DNA of 64,000 bases from an uncultured Bacillota bacterium (GCA_949297575.1 CASFTB010000001.1:131666-195665); one strand, 5' to 3'; numbered from the stretch's first letter, positions 1 to 9,559 are shown. Translations and numbers: made by a program. Notes: generated by a model not told the origin, from the sequence alone.

Positions 1-5
1 ATAAA

Positions 6-398
6 ATGACAGATCCCATCGCAGATATGCTCACAAGAATCCGCAACGCCCTCACCGCGCATCACGACACGGTGGAGGTTCCTGCCTCCAACATGAAAAA
101 GGCGATTGCAAACATCCTTCTCGAAGAAGGATATGTGAAAAGCGTCGAGTTCGTTGACGACGGCCTGTCCGGCAAGATCGTCATCGCGCTCAAATACGCC
201 GAGGGCAACAAGCCGGTCATCTCCGGCCTGAAGAGGGTCTCCAAGCCCGGCCTGCGCACCTATGCGGGCGCGGAAAAGATGCCCAAGGTGCTCGGAGGGC
301 TGGGTACGGCGATCGTCTCCACCTCCAAGGGAATTATGACGGACAAACAGGCAAAGGCCGCGAACGTGGGCGGCGAAGTGCTCTGTTTCGTCTGGTAA
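6..398 (+). CDS. rpsH: 30S ribosomal protein S8
   Basis: Small-subunit protein that binds the central domain of 16S rRNA and, in other bacteria, also represses the spc operon. The 130-residue product is the usual length, opens with [15 protein letters not shown] and ends in the family C-terminus GGEVLCFVW. It is the first gene seen; only five bases precede its ATG, so its ribosome site lies outside the window. It is followed after 11 bases by rplF with an AAGGAGG site, as expected inside the spc operon. Confidence 0.98.
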   Translation: MTDPIADMLTRIRNALTAHHDTVEVPASNMKKAIANILLEEGYVKSVEFVDDGLSGKIVIALKYAEGNKPVISGLKRVSKPGLRTYAGAEKMPKVLGGLGTAIVSTSKGIMTDKQAKAANVGGEVLCFVW

Positions 399-409
399 GG
401 AGGCAAGCA

Positions 410-949
410 ATGTCCAGAATAGGAAGAATGCCTGTCGCGCTTCCCGCGGGCGTCACGGTCGACGTGAAGGACGGCAAGATGGTCGTCAAGGGCCCCAAGG
501 GGACGCTGGAACAGGATATTGACGCAAGGATCTCCCTCGCGGTGGAAAACGGCCACGCCGTGCTCACCCGCGCGAACGATTCCAAAGAGCTCAAGGCGCG
601 CCACGGCCTGTACAGGGCGCTGCTGCACAACATGGTGACGGGCGTCACGCAGGGTTACACCAAGGCGCTGGTCATCAACGGCGTCGGTTACAAGGTCGCC
701 AAGCAGGGCAGCAAGATCGTCCTGAACATCGGTTACTCCCATCCCGTGGAATTCGCCGAGATCGAGGGCATCAAACTCGACTGCCCCACGCAGACGGAGA
801 TCACCGTCACCGGTATCGACAAGGTCAAAGTCGGCCAGGTCGCGGCGAACATCCGCTCGCTGCGCGAGCCCGAACCTTACCACGGCTACGGCATTCGTTA
901 TAAGGACGAAGTGATCGAGCGCAAGGAAGGCAAGACGGCGGGTAAATAA
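410..949 (+). CDS. rplF: 50S ribosomal protein L6
   Basis: Large-subunit protein near the factor-binding region of the ribosome. 179 residues, the normal length, starting MSRIGRMPVALPAGV. The C-terminal signature EPYHGYGIRYKDE is intact. The start ATG follows an AAGGAGG ribosome site at about 397-403. Co-transcribed with rpsH upstream and rplR 13 bases downstream. Confidence 0.98.
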   Translation: MSRIGRMPVALPAGVTVDVKDGKMVVKGPKGTLEQDIDARISLAVENGHAVLTRANDSKELKARHGLYRALLHNMVTGVTQGYTKALVINGVGYKVAKQGSKIVLNIGYSHPVEFAEIEGIKLDCPTQTEITVTGIDKVKVGQVAANIRSLREPEPYHGYGIRYKDEVIERKEGKTAGK

Positions 950-962
950 AGGAGCGTAACAC

Positions 963-1331
963 ATGATTTCGAAAATTGATAAAAACGCAGACAGGCAGCA
1001 GCGTCATGCGCGCGTCCGCAAAAAGATCTCCGGCACGGCCGAAACGCCCCGTTTCAGCGTTTACAGGAGCCTCAATCACATTTACGTTCAGGTGATCGAC
1101 GACGTCAAAGGCGTCACGCTCGTATCCGCATCCACGATGGAAAAGGCGATCAAGGAAAAGATCGCGGACCTGACCAAGACGGAGGCCGCGAAGGTGGTCG
1201 GCGCGGAGGCAGCCAAAAAGGCGCTCGCGGCAGGCATCGAGCAGGTGGTCTTCGACAGGGGCGGCTACATCTATACCGGCCGCGTGAAGGGTGTTGCCGA
1301 CGGCGCCAGGGAAGCCGGGCTTAAATTCTGA
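963..1331 (+). CDS. rplR: 50S ribosomal protein L18
   Basis: 5S rRNA-binding protein of the central protuberance. 122 residues, normal length. The N-terminus is basic ([17 protein letters not shown]) and the C-terminus carries the L18 signature [13 protein letters not shown] followed by REAGLKF. It sits in conserved order between rplF and rpsE, with a GGAG site ahead of the ATG. Confidence 0.98.
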   Translation: MISKIDKNADRQQRHARVRKKISGTAETPRFSVYRSLNHIYVQVIDDVKGVTLVSASTMEKAIKEKIADLTKTEAAKVVGAEAAKKALAAGIEQVVFDRGGYIYTGRVKGVADGAREAGLKF

Positions 1332-1345
1332 GAGGAGAGAGCTAC

Positions 1346-1867
1346 ATGGCAAGAGAAGACAGAAGGCCTCAGAGGAGGCAGGAAGAAAACGACGGGTTTA
1401 TCAAAAAACTCATCCAGGTCAACCGTGTGACGAAGGTCGTCAAGGGCGGCCGCAACATGCGCTTCGCGGCGCTTGTCGTGGTCGGCGACGGCAAGGGCAG
1501 AGTGGGCGTCGGTTCCGGCAAGGCGAACGAGGTCCCCGAGGCCATCGAAAAGGCGACGGCGCAGGCAAAGCGCAGCCTCATCAATGTCCCGATGACGGGT
1601 TCCACCATCCCGCACGAAGTGTACGGCAAGTTCGGCCGCGGCTACGTCTACATGATGCCCGCATCCGAAGGTACCGGCGTCATCGCGGGCGGCCCCGTCC
1701 GCGCGGTCATGGAGGCAGCGGGCGTCAAGGATATCCGCACCAAATCGCACGGCACGAGCAACCCCGTGAACTGCGTCAAGGCGGTCATCGCCGGCCTTGA
1801 AGAGCTGAAGACGGCGGAGCAGGTCGCGGCGCTTCGCGGCAAAGCCGTCGAAGAGATCGTCGGCTGA
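1346..1867 (+). CDS. rpsE: 30S ribosomal protein S5
   Basis: Small-subunit protein at the mRNA entry and decoding region, important for translational accuracy. 173 residues. It has the double-stranded-RNA-binding-like N-domain with [19 protein letters not shown] and the C-domain motif [16 protein letters not shown]. Start chosen at the ATG behind GAGGAGAGAG. rpmD follows 16 bases downstream. Confidence 0.98.
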   Translation: MAREDRRPQRRQEENDGFIKKLIQVNRVTKVVKGGRNMRFAALVVVGDGKGRVGVGSGKANEVPEAIEKATAQAKRSLINVPMTGSTIPHEVYGKFGRGYVYMMPASEGTGVIAGGPVRAVMEAAGVKDIRTKSHGTSNPVNCVKAVIAGLEELKTAEQVAALRGKAVEEIVG

Positions 1868-1883
1868 GGAGGGAAGAACGATT

Positions 1884-2063
1884 ATGGCACAGATCAAAGT
1901 TACGCTCGTGAAGAGCACCATCGGCAGCACGGAGTCGCAGAAGGCTACGGTCGCCGCCCTGGGCCTGAAGAAGATCCGTTCCTTCCGTATCCACGAGGAT
2001 ACCCCCGCCATCGAGGGGCAGATCAAAAAAGTTTCTCACCTGGTCAAGGTCGAGAAGATGTAA
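1884..2063 (+). CDS. rpmD: 50S ribosomal protein L30
   Basis: Small large-subunit protein of 59 residues, typical of bacterial L30. It begins MAQIKVTLVKSTIGS and contains the GLKKIRSFRIHEDTPAI stretch of the family. It lies in the conserved position between rpsE and rplO, with a GAGGAGGGAA ribosome site eight bases upstream of the ATG and a stop 12 bases before rplO. Confidence 0.96.
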   Translation: MAQIKVTLVKSTIGSTESQKATVAALGLKKIRSFRIHEDTPAIEGQIKKVSHLVKVEKM

Positions 2064-2075
2064 GGAGCAACCGAA

Positions 2076-2522
2076 ATGAGAATTGACACGATACAGCCCG
2101 CGATCGGCGCGAACACCCCCTCCAAGAGGCTTGGCAGGGGCATCGGTTCGGGCCTGGGCAAAACGAGCGGCAAGGGCCACAAGGGCCAGTGGGCGCGCTC
2201 GGGCGGCGGCGTCCGTCCCGGGTTCGAGGGCGGCCAGACCCCCATCCACAGGCGGCTCCCCAAGCGCGGTTTCAACAATAAGTTCCGCAAAGAGTACGTC
2301 ATCGTCAACCTCTCCGCCCTCGCAAACGTCGAGGCCGGCACGGTGGTCGATTACGAGTACGTCATGGCGCACAAGCTCGCCAAGCAGGTCAAGGACAACT
2401 GCGGCCTGAAAGTGCTCGGCGGCGGCGAGCTCTCGGCTGCACTCACCGTCAAGGCGGCGAAGTTCTCCGCTTCCGCGAAGGAAGCCATCGAGAAGGCGGG
2501 CGGCAAGGCGGAAACCCTCTGA
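2076..2522 (+). CDS. rplO: 50S ribosomal protein L15
   Basis: Large-subunit assembly protein binding 23S rRNA. 148 residues, with the glycine/basic-rich N-terminus [19 protein letters not shown] and the motif [18 protein letters not shown], both diagnostic for L15. An AAGGAGC site precedes the ATG. A 59-base gap separates it from secY. Confidence 0.98.
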   Translation: MRIDTIQPAIGANTPSKRLGRGIGSGLGKTSGKGHKGQWARSGGGVRPGFEGGQTPIHRRLPKRGFNNKFRKEYVIVNLSALANVEAGTVVDYEYVMAHKLAKQVKDNCGLKVLGGGELSAALTVKAAKFSASAKEAIEKAGGKAETL

Positions 2523-2581
2523 TCTCCCGTCTTTCCGCATGGCGGAAGGGGGAATGCGAACTTATTAACTAGGAGAACAAG

Positions 2582-3907
2582 ATGTTCGAGACTCTGAAAA
2601 ACGCTTTTAAAGTAAAAGAGATCCGAAAAAAGCTCATCATCACGCTGCTCCTGCTGCTTGTGTACAGGCTGGGGTGCTACATCCCCGTGCCGGGCATCGA
2701 CAGCGCGCAGTTTTCGCAGGTGATCGAGGGCAACAACTTTCTGAACCTGATGAACTCCGTGACGGGCGGCGCGCTCGCGAGCGGCACGCTGTTCGCCCTC
2801 GGTATCGGGCCGTACATCAACGCGTCCATCATCATGCAGCTGCTCTGCGTCGGTATCCCCGCCCTTGAACGGCTGTCAAAGCAGGGCGAGGAGGGCAAAA
2901 AGAAGATCGCGGCCATCACGCGCTTCGTGACCCTCGCGCTCGCCATCATCCAATCTGTCGGCATCATCATCAATTTCTCGCAGGAGAGCGCCATCAGCGC
3001 GCAGATCATCGCCCTCTTCGGCGGTGACGGCAACCGCTGGATCGTCTACATCTACATGGCGGTCATCTACTCCGCGGGCGCGATGCTCACCATGTGGCTG
3101 GGCGAGCGCATCACCGAGTACGGCGTCGGCAACGGCATTTCCATGATCATCTTCCTCGGTATCATCTCCACCGCGGGGCTCACCATCTTCATCGAGCCCG
3201 TGCAGGACATGGTCACCAACGGCTTTGACGGCGGAAAGCTCGTCTCCATCATCCTCTTCTGCGTCATCGCGGTCGTCATCTTCGCCCTCATCGTCACGGT
3301 CGACCTCGCCGAGCGCCGCATCCCGGTGCAGTATGCGAAGCAGGTCAAGGGCCGCAAGATGTACGGCGGGCAGTCCACCGTCATCCCCATCAAGATCTCG
3401 GGCAGCGGCGTCATGCCTCTGATCTTCGCGTTCGCGATCATCAGCCTTCCCGACCTCATCATGGGCCTGTTTGCGGCGGACAGCAACGCGTATGCGAACT
3501 ACCAGGCGTGGTTCAGCAGCGGCACCGGCCCCCTCGGCTGGCTGTACATCCTCGTACTGTGCGCGCTGATCTTCCTGTTCTCGTTCTTCTACGCGCAGAT
3601 CCAGTTCAACCCCGAAGACATTTCCAAGAGCATCCAGCAGAACGGCGGCTTTATCCCCGGCATCCGCCCGGGCAGGCCGACGGCGGACTACCTGAAAAAG
3701 ATCTCCAACCGCATCACGCTGTTCGGTGCGATCTTCCTTTCGCTGGTCGCGTTCATCCCTTCGCTTGCGTTCAGCTTTGCGGGCGAACAGTTCGTGAACG
3801 TCTTCTCCACGACAGGTATCCTCATCGTCGTCTCCGTCGCGCTCGAGTTCGACAAGCAGCTGCAGTCGCAGTTGATGATGAAGAATTATAAGGGCTTCCT
3901 GAAATAA
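2582..3907 (+). CDS. secY: Preprotein translocase subunit SecY
   Basis: Central channel of the Sec translocon, an integral membrane protein with about ten membrane segments. 441 residues, within the normal 420-440 range. The N-terminus (MFETLKNAFKVKEIRKKL) and first membrane segment with YRLGCYIPVPGID are typical, as is the cytoplasmic loop around RRIPVQYAKQVKGRK and the FIPGIRPGRPTADYL segment. A TAGGAGAA site precedes the ATG. secA is in the same window at 32.7-35.6 kb. Confidence 0.98.
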   Translation: MFETLKNAFKVKEIRKKLIITLLLLLVYRLGCYIPVPGIDSAQFSQVIEGNNFLNLMNSVTGGALASGTLFALGIGPYINASIIMQLLCVGIPALERLSKQGEEGKKKIAAITRFVTLALAIIQSVGIIINFSQESAISAQIIALFGGDGNRWIVYIYMAVIYSAGAMLTMWLGERITEYGVGNGISMIIFLGIISTAGLTIFIEPVQDMVTNGFDGGKLVSIILFCVIAVVIFALIVTVDLAERRIPVQYAKQVKGRKMYGGQSTVIPIKISGSGVMPLIFAFAIISLPDLIMGLFAADSNAYANYQAWFSSGTGPLGWLYILVLCALIFLFSFFYAQIQFNPEDISKSIQQNGGFIPGIRPGRPTADYLKKISNRITLFGAIFLSLVAFIPSLAFSFAGEQFVNVFSTTGILIVVSVALEFDKQLQSQLMMKNYKGFLK

Positions 3908-4069
3908 TTTTCGGTACGCATCCCTCCGCGGGGCAGGCTTTTCCCGCCCCGGCGGGCGGTGCGCAGGGGCGCGAGGCGACCGCGCGAGCGCGGCGGTTCG
4001 GGCCCGCACCGCAGGGTGCATCCGTATAAACACACCCGCAAACGAATAAAAGAGAGGAGTGAGAACGGT

Positions 4070-4693
4070 ATGAACATCATCCTTTTGGGCGCTCCGGGCG
4101 CCGGCAAGGGCACGCAGGCAACGCGCATTTCCGAAAAGTTCGGTCTGCCGCACATCTCCACGGGAGATATCTTCCGCGACAACATCAAGCGCGGCACCGA
4201 GATCGGCCTTCTCGCCAAGTCCTACACGGACAAAGGGCAGCTCGTCCCCGACGAGGTGACCTGTAAGATCGTGGAGGGCAGGCTGGCAGAGGCGGACTGC
4301 GCGGCGGGCTACCTGCTCGACGGGTTCCCGCGCAACCTCTTCCAGGCGGAAGAGCTGGATAAATTCTCCGAGATCGACGCGGTCATCAACATCGACATCG
4401 ATCTTTCCCTCCTCATGGACCGCCTGTGCGGCCGCCGCGTCTGCAAGGACTGCGGCGAGAGCTATCACGTCAACTTCCTCGGCGGAAAGACGACCTGCGA
4501 CAAGTGCGGCGGCGAGCTGTACCAGCGCAAGGACGACAACGAGGAGACGGTGGGCAACCGCCTCAAGGTCTACAACGAGCAGACGGCGCCCCTCATCGCC
4601 TATTACGAGAAGAAGGGCGTGCTCCTCAACATCGACGGCGTAGGCTCCATCGACGAAGTATTCGCAAGGATCTGCGGCGCCCTCAAAAAGTAA
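4070..4693 (+). CDS. adk: Adenylate kinase
   Basis: Converts ATP and AMP to two ADP in the cytosol. 207 residues from the ATG that opens [16 protein letters not shown]; the reading frame is open further upstream, but only this start has a GAGAGGAG site and the family N-terminus. P-loop GAPGAGKGT is at residues 7-15. The lid domain is the zinc-binding type, with two Cys pairs (CKDCG and CDKCG), common in Gram-positives. Position between secY and map is conserved. The 160-base GC-rich spacer before it has hairpins but no T-tract, so secY-adk read-through is expected. Confidence 0.97.
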   Translation: MNIILLGAPGAGKGTQATRISEKFGLPHISTGDIFRDNIKRGTEIGLLAKSYTDKGQLVPDEVTCKIVEGRLAEADCAAGYLLDGFPRNLFQAEELDKFSEIDAVINIDIDLSLLMDRLCGRRVCKDCGESYHVNFLGGKTTCDKCGGELYQRKDDNEETVGNRLKVYNEQTAPLIAYYEKKGVLLNIDGVGSIDEVFARICGALKK

Positions 4694-4702
4694 GGCGGCG
4701 CG

Positions 4703-5449
4703 ATGATAACAGTCAAAACGGAAAGCGAGATCGACCTCTTGCGCGAGTCCTGCGCCATCGTGCGCGACACGCTCGCCTATGTCGGTTCAAAGATCCGGCC
4801 CGGCGTGAGCACGCGCGAGCTGGACAGATACGCGGAAGAGTACATCCGCTCCCGCGGAGCGGAGCCTTCCTGTCTCGGCTACTGCGGCTATCCCGCCAGC
4901 ATCTGCGCCTCCGTCAACGAGGTGGTCGTGCACGGCATCCCTTCGGAGGACAAGTACCTGCGCGAGGGAGACATCGTCAGCATCGACCTGTGTGCCTATA
5001 AAAACGGCTTCCACGGAGACGGCGCCCGCACCTTCGCGGTGGGGGAGGTGAGCGAGGAAAAGCAAAAGCTCATCCGCGTCACCGAAGAATGCTTCTGGGA
5101 AGCGGTCAAAAACCTGCGCGCGGGCACCCCGCTGTACGACATCGGCGCGGCGGTGCAGGCGCATGCGGAGGGCAACGGCTTTTCCGTCGTGCGCGAATTC
5201 GTCGGGCACGGCATCGGCAGGGAGATGCACGAAGACCCGTCCGTGCCCAACTTCGGCAAGCGCGGCACGGGCATCCGCCTCAAAGCGGGCATGACCATCT
5301 GCATCGAGCCGATGATCCTCGCGGGCGGCAGGCACGTGCACCTGCTTTCCGACGGCTGGACCGCCGTCACGGACGACAGGCGGCCTGCGGCACATTACGA
5401 GAACACCGTCGTCATCCGCGAGGACGGCGTCGAGATCCTCACCATATAG
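4703..5449 (+). CDS. map: Methionine aminopeptidase, type I
   Basis: Removes the initiator methionine from nascent proteins. 248 residues, the short type Ia form without an N-terminal zinc extension. Metal-ligand segments are present in order: SIDLCAYKNGFHGDGA (two Asp), GHGIGREMHEDP (His), ICIEPM (Glu) and the final ENTVVI (Glu). It starts nine bases after adk and is followed three bases later by the KOW-domain gene, as in many Clostridia. Confidence 0.97.
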   Translation: MITVKTESEIDLLRESCAIVRDTLAYVGSKIRPGVSTRELDRYAEEYIRSRGAEPSCLGYCGYPASICASVNEVVVHGIPSEDKYLREGDIVSIDLCAYKNGFHGDGARTFAVGEVSEEKQKLIRVTEECFWEAVKNLRAGTPLYDIGAAVQAHAEGNGFSVVREFVGHGIGREMHEDPSVPNFGKRGTGIRLKAGMTICIEPMILAGGRHVHLLSDGWTAVTDDRRPAAHYENTVVIREDGVEILTI

Positions 5450-5452
5450 AGC

Positions 5453-5740
5453 ATGAAAGTACAGGAACCCGTCATCGGCGGCGCATGCGAGAGCATCGCC
5501 GGCAGAGATAAGGGCAGGCTGTATCTGATCGTCGGCATCGAGGGCGAAGCGCTCCTTCTCGCGGACGGGAAGTACAGGTTGCTGAAAGATCCGAAACGCA
5601 AAAATCGGAAACACGTCCGCCTCCTCCCCGTCTTCCGCGAGGACATCGCGGCCCGCATCGGGCAGGGGAAGGACGAAAACAGCCAGATCCGCGCGGCCTT
5701 ACTCCGGCTGGCGGAAGAGCGCAGAGGCGCGGGCAAGTGA
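5453..5740 (+). CDS. KOW-domain RNA-binding protein, L14e/L6e-like
   Basis: Short 95-residue protein with a KOW-type fold beginning CESIAGRDKGRLYLIVG, followed by a basic patch KDPKRKNRKHVRLLP. Proteins of this family are encoded between map and infA in many Firmicutes and resemble archaeal/eukaryal L14e and L6e; their exact role on the ribosome is not settled. The ATG lies only three bases after the map stop, so translation is probably coupled. The C-terminal half is charged and low in complexity. Confidence 0.85.
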   Translation: MKVQEPVIGGACESIAGRDKGRLYLIVGIEGEALLLADGKYRLLKDPKRKNRKHVRLLPVFREDIAARIGQGKDENSQIRAALLRLAEERRGAGK

Positions 5741-5797
5741 AGCGCGCGCGTGCCCTTCGGGGCAGAGAGCAAAAGTTTTTATTCGGAGGAAGCATCT

Positions 5798-6019
5798 GTG
5801 TCCAAAGACGACGTCATCGAGGCAGAGGGTAAGATCATCGAGGCATTGCCGAACGCGACGTTCAAAGTGCAGCTTTCCAACGGGCACGTCATCACGGCGT
5901 ACATTTCCGGCAAGCTGCGCATGAACTACATCCGCATCATCCCGGGCGATACGGTGAAGCTCGAAATGAGCCCTTATGACCTGACCAAGGGCAGGATCAC
6001 CTGGCGGAGCAAAAACTGA
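5798..6019 (+). CDS. infA: Translation initiation factor IF-1
   Basis: OB-fold initiation factor that occupies the ribosomal A site during initiation. I place the start at the GTG at 5798, which gives a 73-residue product ([20 protein letters not shown]) matching the usual 72-73 and follows a CGGAGGA site by seven bases. The frame is open further upstream but that extension has no family match. Conserved segments [18 protein letters not shown] and [17 protein letters not shown] are intact. Confidence 0.96.
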   Translation: MSKDDVIEAEGKIIEALPNATFKVQLSNGHVITAYISGKLRMNYIRIIPGDTVKLEMSPYDLTKGRITWRSKN

Positions 6020-6113
6020 GGCGGCGCCGCCTGTCGGCGGCAGGGCAGCAAGGGGCGGAGCGATCCGCCGGAACATCGCGCCGAGCGCGCAAACATTTCA
6101 ATGGAGGAACAAA

Positions 6114-6230
6114 ATGAAAGTCAGACCGTCTGTCAAACCCATGTGCGACAAATGCAAAGTCATCAAGAGAAACGGCAAAGTTATGGTCATCTGCTCCAAG
6201 AACAAGAGCCATAAGCAGCGCCAGGGCTGA
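6114..6230 (+). CDS. rpmJ: 50S ribosomal protein L36
   Basis: 38-residue large-subunit protein, [16 protein letters not shown] at the start. It is the zinc-ribbon (C+) form: Cys11, Cys14, Cys27 and His33 are all present. The ATG follows ATGGAGGAAC. Position between infA and rpsM is standard. Confidence 0.97.
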   Translation: MKVRPSVKPMCDKCKVIKRNGKVMVICSKNKSHKQRQG

Positions 6231-6347
6231 GAAAATAATCTCCGGCGCGGCCGCCCCGCCTCATTCCAATCTTTACGCGGAGGCGCGCGCCCGATCGGAA
6301 TATAGACAAACCATTTTATAAAATCCAAACGGAGGTCAAAAGGTCAA

Positions 6348-6716
6348 ATGGCACGTATTGCCGGTGTAGATCTACCCAGAGAAAAGAGGGTAGAAATCGG
6401 GCTTACCTATATCTACGGGATCGGTCTTACCACGTCCAAACAGATCCTCGCGGCCACGGGCATCAACCCCGATACGCGCGTCAAGGATCTGGACGAGAAC
6501 GACGTTTCCAAACTGAGGGAATATATCGATCATAACGTCCGCGTCGAGGGCGAACTCCGCAGCGAGGTCAACCTCAACATCAAGCGCCTGATGGAGATCG
6601 GCTGCTATCGCGGCATCCGTCACAGGAAGGGCCTGCCCGTCCGCGGTCAGAGCTCCAAGCGCAACGCGCGCACGAGGAAGGGTCCTCGCCGCACCGTCGC
6701 GAAGAAGAAGAAATAA
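6348..6716 (+). CDS. rpsM: 30S ribosomal protein S13
   Basis: Head protein of the small subunit that contacts the P-site tRNA and the large subunit. 122 residues, beginning [19 protein letters not shown], with the helix-hairpin region [14 protein letters not shown] and the basic tail ending [16 protein letters not shown] site precedes the ATG. It starts the alpha-operon part of the cluster. Confidence 0.98.
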   Translation: MARIAGVDLPREKRVEIGLTYIYGIGLTTSKQILAATGINPDTRVKDLDENDVSKLREYIDHNVRVEGELRSEVNLNIKRLMEIGCYRGIRHRKGLPVRGQSSKRNARTRKGPRRTVAKKKK

Positions 6717-6736
6717 TTGAAGGAGGATAGTTTGAA

Positions 6737-7135
6737 ATGGCAGCACCCAAAAAAGCTACGCAGGTCAGGCGCCGCAGAGAGCTGAAAAAGATCGACAAAG
6801 GCCAGGCGCACATCCAGTCCTCGTTCAACAACACGCTTGTCACGATCACGGATATGAACGGCAACACCATCTCCTGGTCGAGCGCGGGCAGCCTGAACTT
6901 CAAAGGTTCGAGGAAGGGCACCCCGTTCGCGGCGCAGATGGCTGCGGACACGGCGGCACGCGCCGCCAAAGAGCACGGCCTCCGTTCGGTGGAAGTGTAT
7001 GTCAAGGGTCCCGGCGCGGGCAGAGAGTCCGCCATCCGCGCGCTCGCCGCGGCAGACCTCGAGATCACGATGATCACCGATGTTTCGCCCATCCCGCACA
7101 ACGGATGCAGGCCCCCGAAGCGCCGCAGAGTATAA
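6737..7135 (+). CDS. rpsK: 30S ribosomal protein S11
   Basis: Platform protein of the small subunit. 132 residues, with [18 protein letters not shown] and the C-terminal [12 protein letters not shown] that marks S11. An AAGGAGGATAG site lies ahead of the ATG. Located between rpsM and rpsD as usual. Confidence 0.98.
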   Translation: MAAPKKATQVRRRRELKKIDKGQAHIQSSFNNTLVTITDMNGNTISWSSAGSLNFKGSRKGTPFAAQMAADTAARAAKEHGLRSVEVYVKGPGAGRESAIRALAAADLEITMITDVSPIPHNGCRPPKRRRV

Positions 7136-7153
7136 CGCAAGGAGATCAGATAT

Positions 7154-7744
7154 ATGGCAACAAGTAAATATAATAAACTGAAGAGATGCAGATTCCTCGA
7201 GATCGACCCCGCTTCCGTCGGCTGCTACAAAAAGTCCATCCGTACGAGCGGCAGAAAATCGAGGAAGATTTCCGAGTACGGCCTGCAGCTTCGCGAGAAG
7301 CAGCGCGCAAAGTTCATCTACTGCGTCAGCGAAAAGCAGTTCCGCAAATACTTTGAAGCGGCCGACCGCATGAAGGGCATCACCGGTGAAAACATGCTTG
7401 CCCTGCTCGAGCGCCGCCTCGACAACGTCGTCTTCCGTCTCGGCCTGGCGGCTTCCCGCCAGCAGGCCCGTCAGCTCGTCAATCACGCGCACTTCTCCGT
7501 CAACGGCAGGAAGGTCAACATTCCCTCCTATATCGTCAAGGCCGGAGACGTGATCGCCGTCCGCGAGAACAGGAAGGCAAATAAGTATTTTACCGCCGTT
7601 AAAGAGAGCAAATTGACCCCTGCGCCCAAGTGGCTGGAGTTCGACGCCGAAAAACTGGAAGGAAAAGTCCTGGCGATCCCCGCAAGGGAGGAGATCGATA
7701 CGCAGATCGCCGAGCATATGATCGTAGAGCTCTATTCCAAGTAA
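7154..7744 (+). CDS. rpsD: 30S ribosomal protein S4
   Basis: Primary 16S-binding assembly protein; in other bacteria it also regulates the alpha operon. 196 residues with the S4 RNA-binding domain ([20 protein letters not shown], then [18 protein letters not shown]). The N-terminal segment has only two cysteines (KRCRFLE and VGCYKK) instead of the four that bind zinc in the C+ form, and the protein is slightly shorter than the usual 200-208, so it looks like a zinc-independent variant. Confidence 0.96.
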   Translation: MATSKYNKLKRCRFLEIDPASVGCYKKSIRTSGRKSRKISEYGLQLREKQRAKFIYCVSEKQFRKYFEAADRMKGITGENMLALLERRLDNVVFRLGLAASRQQARQLVNHAHFSVNGRKVNIPSYIVKAGDVIAVRENRKANKYFTAVKESKLTPAPKWLEFDAEKLEGKVLAIPAREEIDTQIAEHMIVELYSK

Positions 7745-7774
7745 TACCGACGCCGTTTCAAGGAGGTAACATCA

Positions 7775-8731
7775 ATGATCGAAATGGATATGCCCCGCAT
7801 CGAAGTGGAGGAAAACGAGGCGAAGAGCTACGCGAAGATCGTCGTCGAACCACTCGAAAAGGGTTTCGGTCTTACTATCGGGAACTGCCTGCGGAGGATC
7901 CTCCTCTCGGCGCTCCCGGGGGCCGCGGTGCAGGGTATCCGCTTTTATCCCGACGGCCTCGTAAAGCACGAATTTTCCGCGCTCCCCGGCGTCAGGGAAG
8001 ACGTGCCTGAGATCATCCTCAACCTCAAGACGCTCGCCATTCAGACGGCGACGACGGACAAAGATTTCGTCAAGACGCTGCATGTGGTCAAGGAAGGCCC
8101 CGCGGTCATCACGGGCGCCGACCTCGAGCAGGATGCCGAGGTGGAGATCATCAACAAAGAACAGTATATCTGCACCGTCGACGAGGGCAGCAAGATCGAC
8201 TTCGAAGTGACCGTCGGCCGCGGCAGGGGATATAAGGGCGCGGGGTCCAACAAGAACCACCCCATCGGCTACATCCCCATCGATTCCATCTACACCCCCG
8301 TCAAAAAGGTCAACTACAACGTAGAGAGCACGCGCGTCGGCCAGAGCATCGATTACGACAAGCTGGTCATGGAAGTGTGGACGAACGGCGCCTTCTCCGC
8401 AAAGGAGATCGTCTCCCTCGCGGCGAAGATCATGCAGGACCACATCGGCCTGTTCGTCAACCTTTCCGACTCCATCAAGGGCATGGACATCCTCGTCAAA
8501 AACGAGGACGACAAGCAGCAGCAGGTCCTCGCCATGGCGATCGAGGATATGGACCTCTCCGTCCGTTCCTACAACTGCCTCAAGCGCGCGAACATCCACA
8601 CGGTGGAAGATCTGACCAAGAAGACCGAAGACGAGATGCTCAAGGTGCGCAACCTCGGCAGAAAGTCTCTCGACGAGGTCATCCAGAAGCTCGAGTCCTA
8701 CGGGCTGTCATTAGAAAAAAAGGAGGATTAA
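7775..8731 (+). CDS. rpoA: RNA polymerase subunit alpha
   Basis: Assembles the core RNA polymerase (N-terminal domain, about residues 1-230) and contacts UP-elements and activators (C-terminal domain, about 245-318). 318 residues, normal. Conserved dimer segment TIGNCLRRILLSALPGAAV and the C-domain segments LSVRSYNCLKRANIHTV and RNLGRKSLDEV are visible. AAGGAGGTAAC precedes the ATG. rplQ starts four bases after the stop. Confidence 0.98.
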   Translation: MIEMDMPRIEVEENEAKSYAKIVVEPLEKGFGLTIGNCLRRILLSALPGAAVQGIRFYPDGLVKHEFSALPGVREDVPEIILNLKTLAIQTATTDKDFVKTLHVVKEGPAVITGADLEQDAEVEIINKEQYICTVDEGSKIDFEVTVGRGRGYKGAGSNKNHPIGYIPIDSIYTPVKKVNYNVESTRVGQSIDYDKLVMEVWTNGAFSAKEIVSLAAKIMQDHIGLFVNLSDSIKGMDILVKNEDDKQQQVLAMAIEDMDLSVRSYNCLKRANIHTVEDLTKKTEDEMLKVRNLGRKSLDEVIQKLESYGLSLEKKED

Positions 8732-8735
8732 CACA

Positions 8736-9251
8736 ATGCCGGGTAAATTGGGCAGAACGAGCGAGCAGCGCATCGCCATTCTGAGAAATCAGGCTTCCAG
8801 CCTTCTCTGGTACGGAAAAATAGAGACGACAAAAGCTCGCGCCAAAGAGCTGCAGTCGTACGTCGAAAAGATCATCACAGCCGCCATCAATTCTTATGAC
8901 GACACCATCGAAAGCCAGAAGGTCGTCACCGAGAAGACGGGCAAAAAGGAGCGCGAGGTCACCGTCACCGTCGTCAAGGACGGCCCGAAGAAGCTCGCCG
9001 CCCGCCGCAGGATCATGAGCAAGCTGTACGATCTGCAGGAGATCAAGGCGTTCAACGAGAGCAAGTCGGCCTACAAGGCCCGCACGAAGGACGTCGCGCA
9101 TCCCCTCATCGAAAAGCTCTTCAACGAGATCGCTCCCAAGTACGCGCAGCGCAACGACGAAAAGAACTGCGCGGGCGGCTACACCCGCATCATCAGCCTC
9201 GGCGAGCGCCGCGGCGATGCGTCCGAGACCGCGATCATCGAACTCGTCTGA
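8736..9251 (+). CDS. rplQ: 50S ribosomal protein L17 with an internal insertion
   Basis: Large-subunit protein at the exit-tunnel side. The start (MPGKLGRTSEQRIAILRNQA) and end (AGGYTRIISLGERRGDA then AIIELV) are classical, but the product is 171 residues against about 115-130 in most bacteria. The extra length is a central charged insertion around residues 49-90 (SYDDTIESQKVVTEKTGKKE and on), which replaces the short loop after VEKIITAA. Last gene of the ribosomal cluster, followed directly by a terminator. Confidence 0.96.
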   Translation: MPGKLGRTSEQRIAILRNQASSLLWYGKIETTKARAKELQSYVEKIITAAINSYDDTIESQKVVTEKTGKKEREVTVTVVKDGPKKLAARRRIMSKLYDLQEIKAFNESKSAYKARTKDVAHPLIEKLFNEIAPKYAQRNDEKNCAGGYTRIISLGERRGDASETAIIELV

Positions 9252-9260
9252 TGTACGCAA

Positions 9261-9288
9261 AAAGCGGGACGGCCGTCCCGCTTTTTTT
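9261..9288 (+). terminator. Rho-independent terminator of the ribosomal cluster
   Basis: Perfect stem AGCGGGAC/GTCCCGCT with a GGCC loop followed by seven T. It lies ten bases after rplQ and should end the whole ribosomal operon. Confidence 0.95.
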
Positions 9289-9559
9289 CGTATCTGCAAG
9301 CGCGGCCCGCAGCCTTTGCCGGTGCCGAAGGGCGCCGCGCGGCCTGCGGGGCGCGGCGAGCCCTCGCCCGCGGCGCATGTGTGCCCGGGCACACATGCGC
9401 CGGAACGCACGTGCGGTTTTTTTGCCCCGTAGAGACGGGCAGGCGGCGCCGCCTGCGCGGCGGCGCATATGTCCCGCCGCGAAAACGAGGGAGCGCGCCG
9501 CCCTTTTGTGATAAAACGGTAGAATTCTGCGCGAAATTCGAGCACAAAGGCAAAAGTAC
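9289..9559. other. GC-rich intergenic spacer with a long perfect palindrome
   Basis: Between the rplQ terminator and the next promoter I see no convincing gene. It holds a 32-base perfect palindrome at 9371-9402 centred on CCCGGG, followed at 9406-9423 by a second hairpin CGCACGTGCG with a T7 run, which could act as a back-up terminator. Open frames here lack ribosome sites and are ascribed to high GC. Confidence 0.6.

Noticed and set aside
2876..4468. 530-codon open frame on - opposite secY and adk.
   Set aside because: Antisense to two essential genes; repetitive acidic composition and no start signals.
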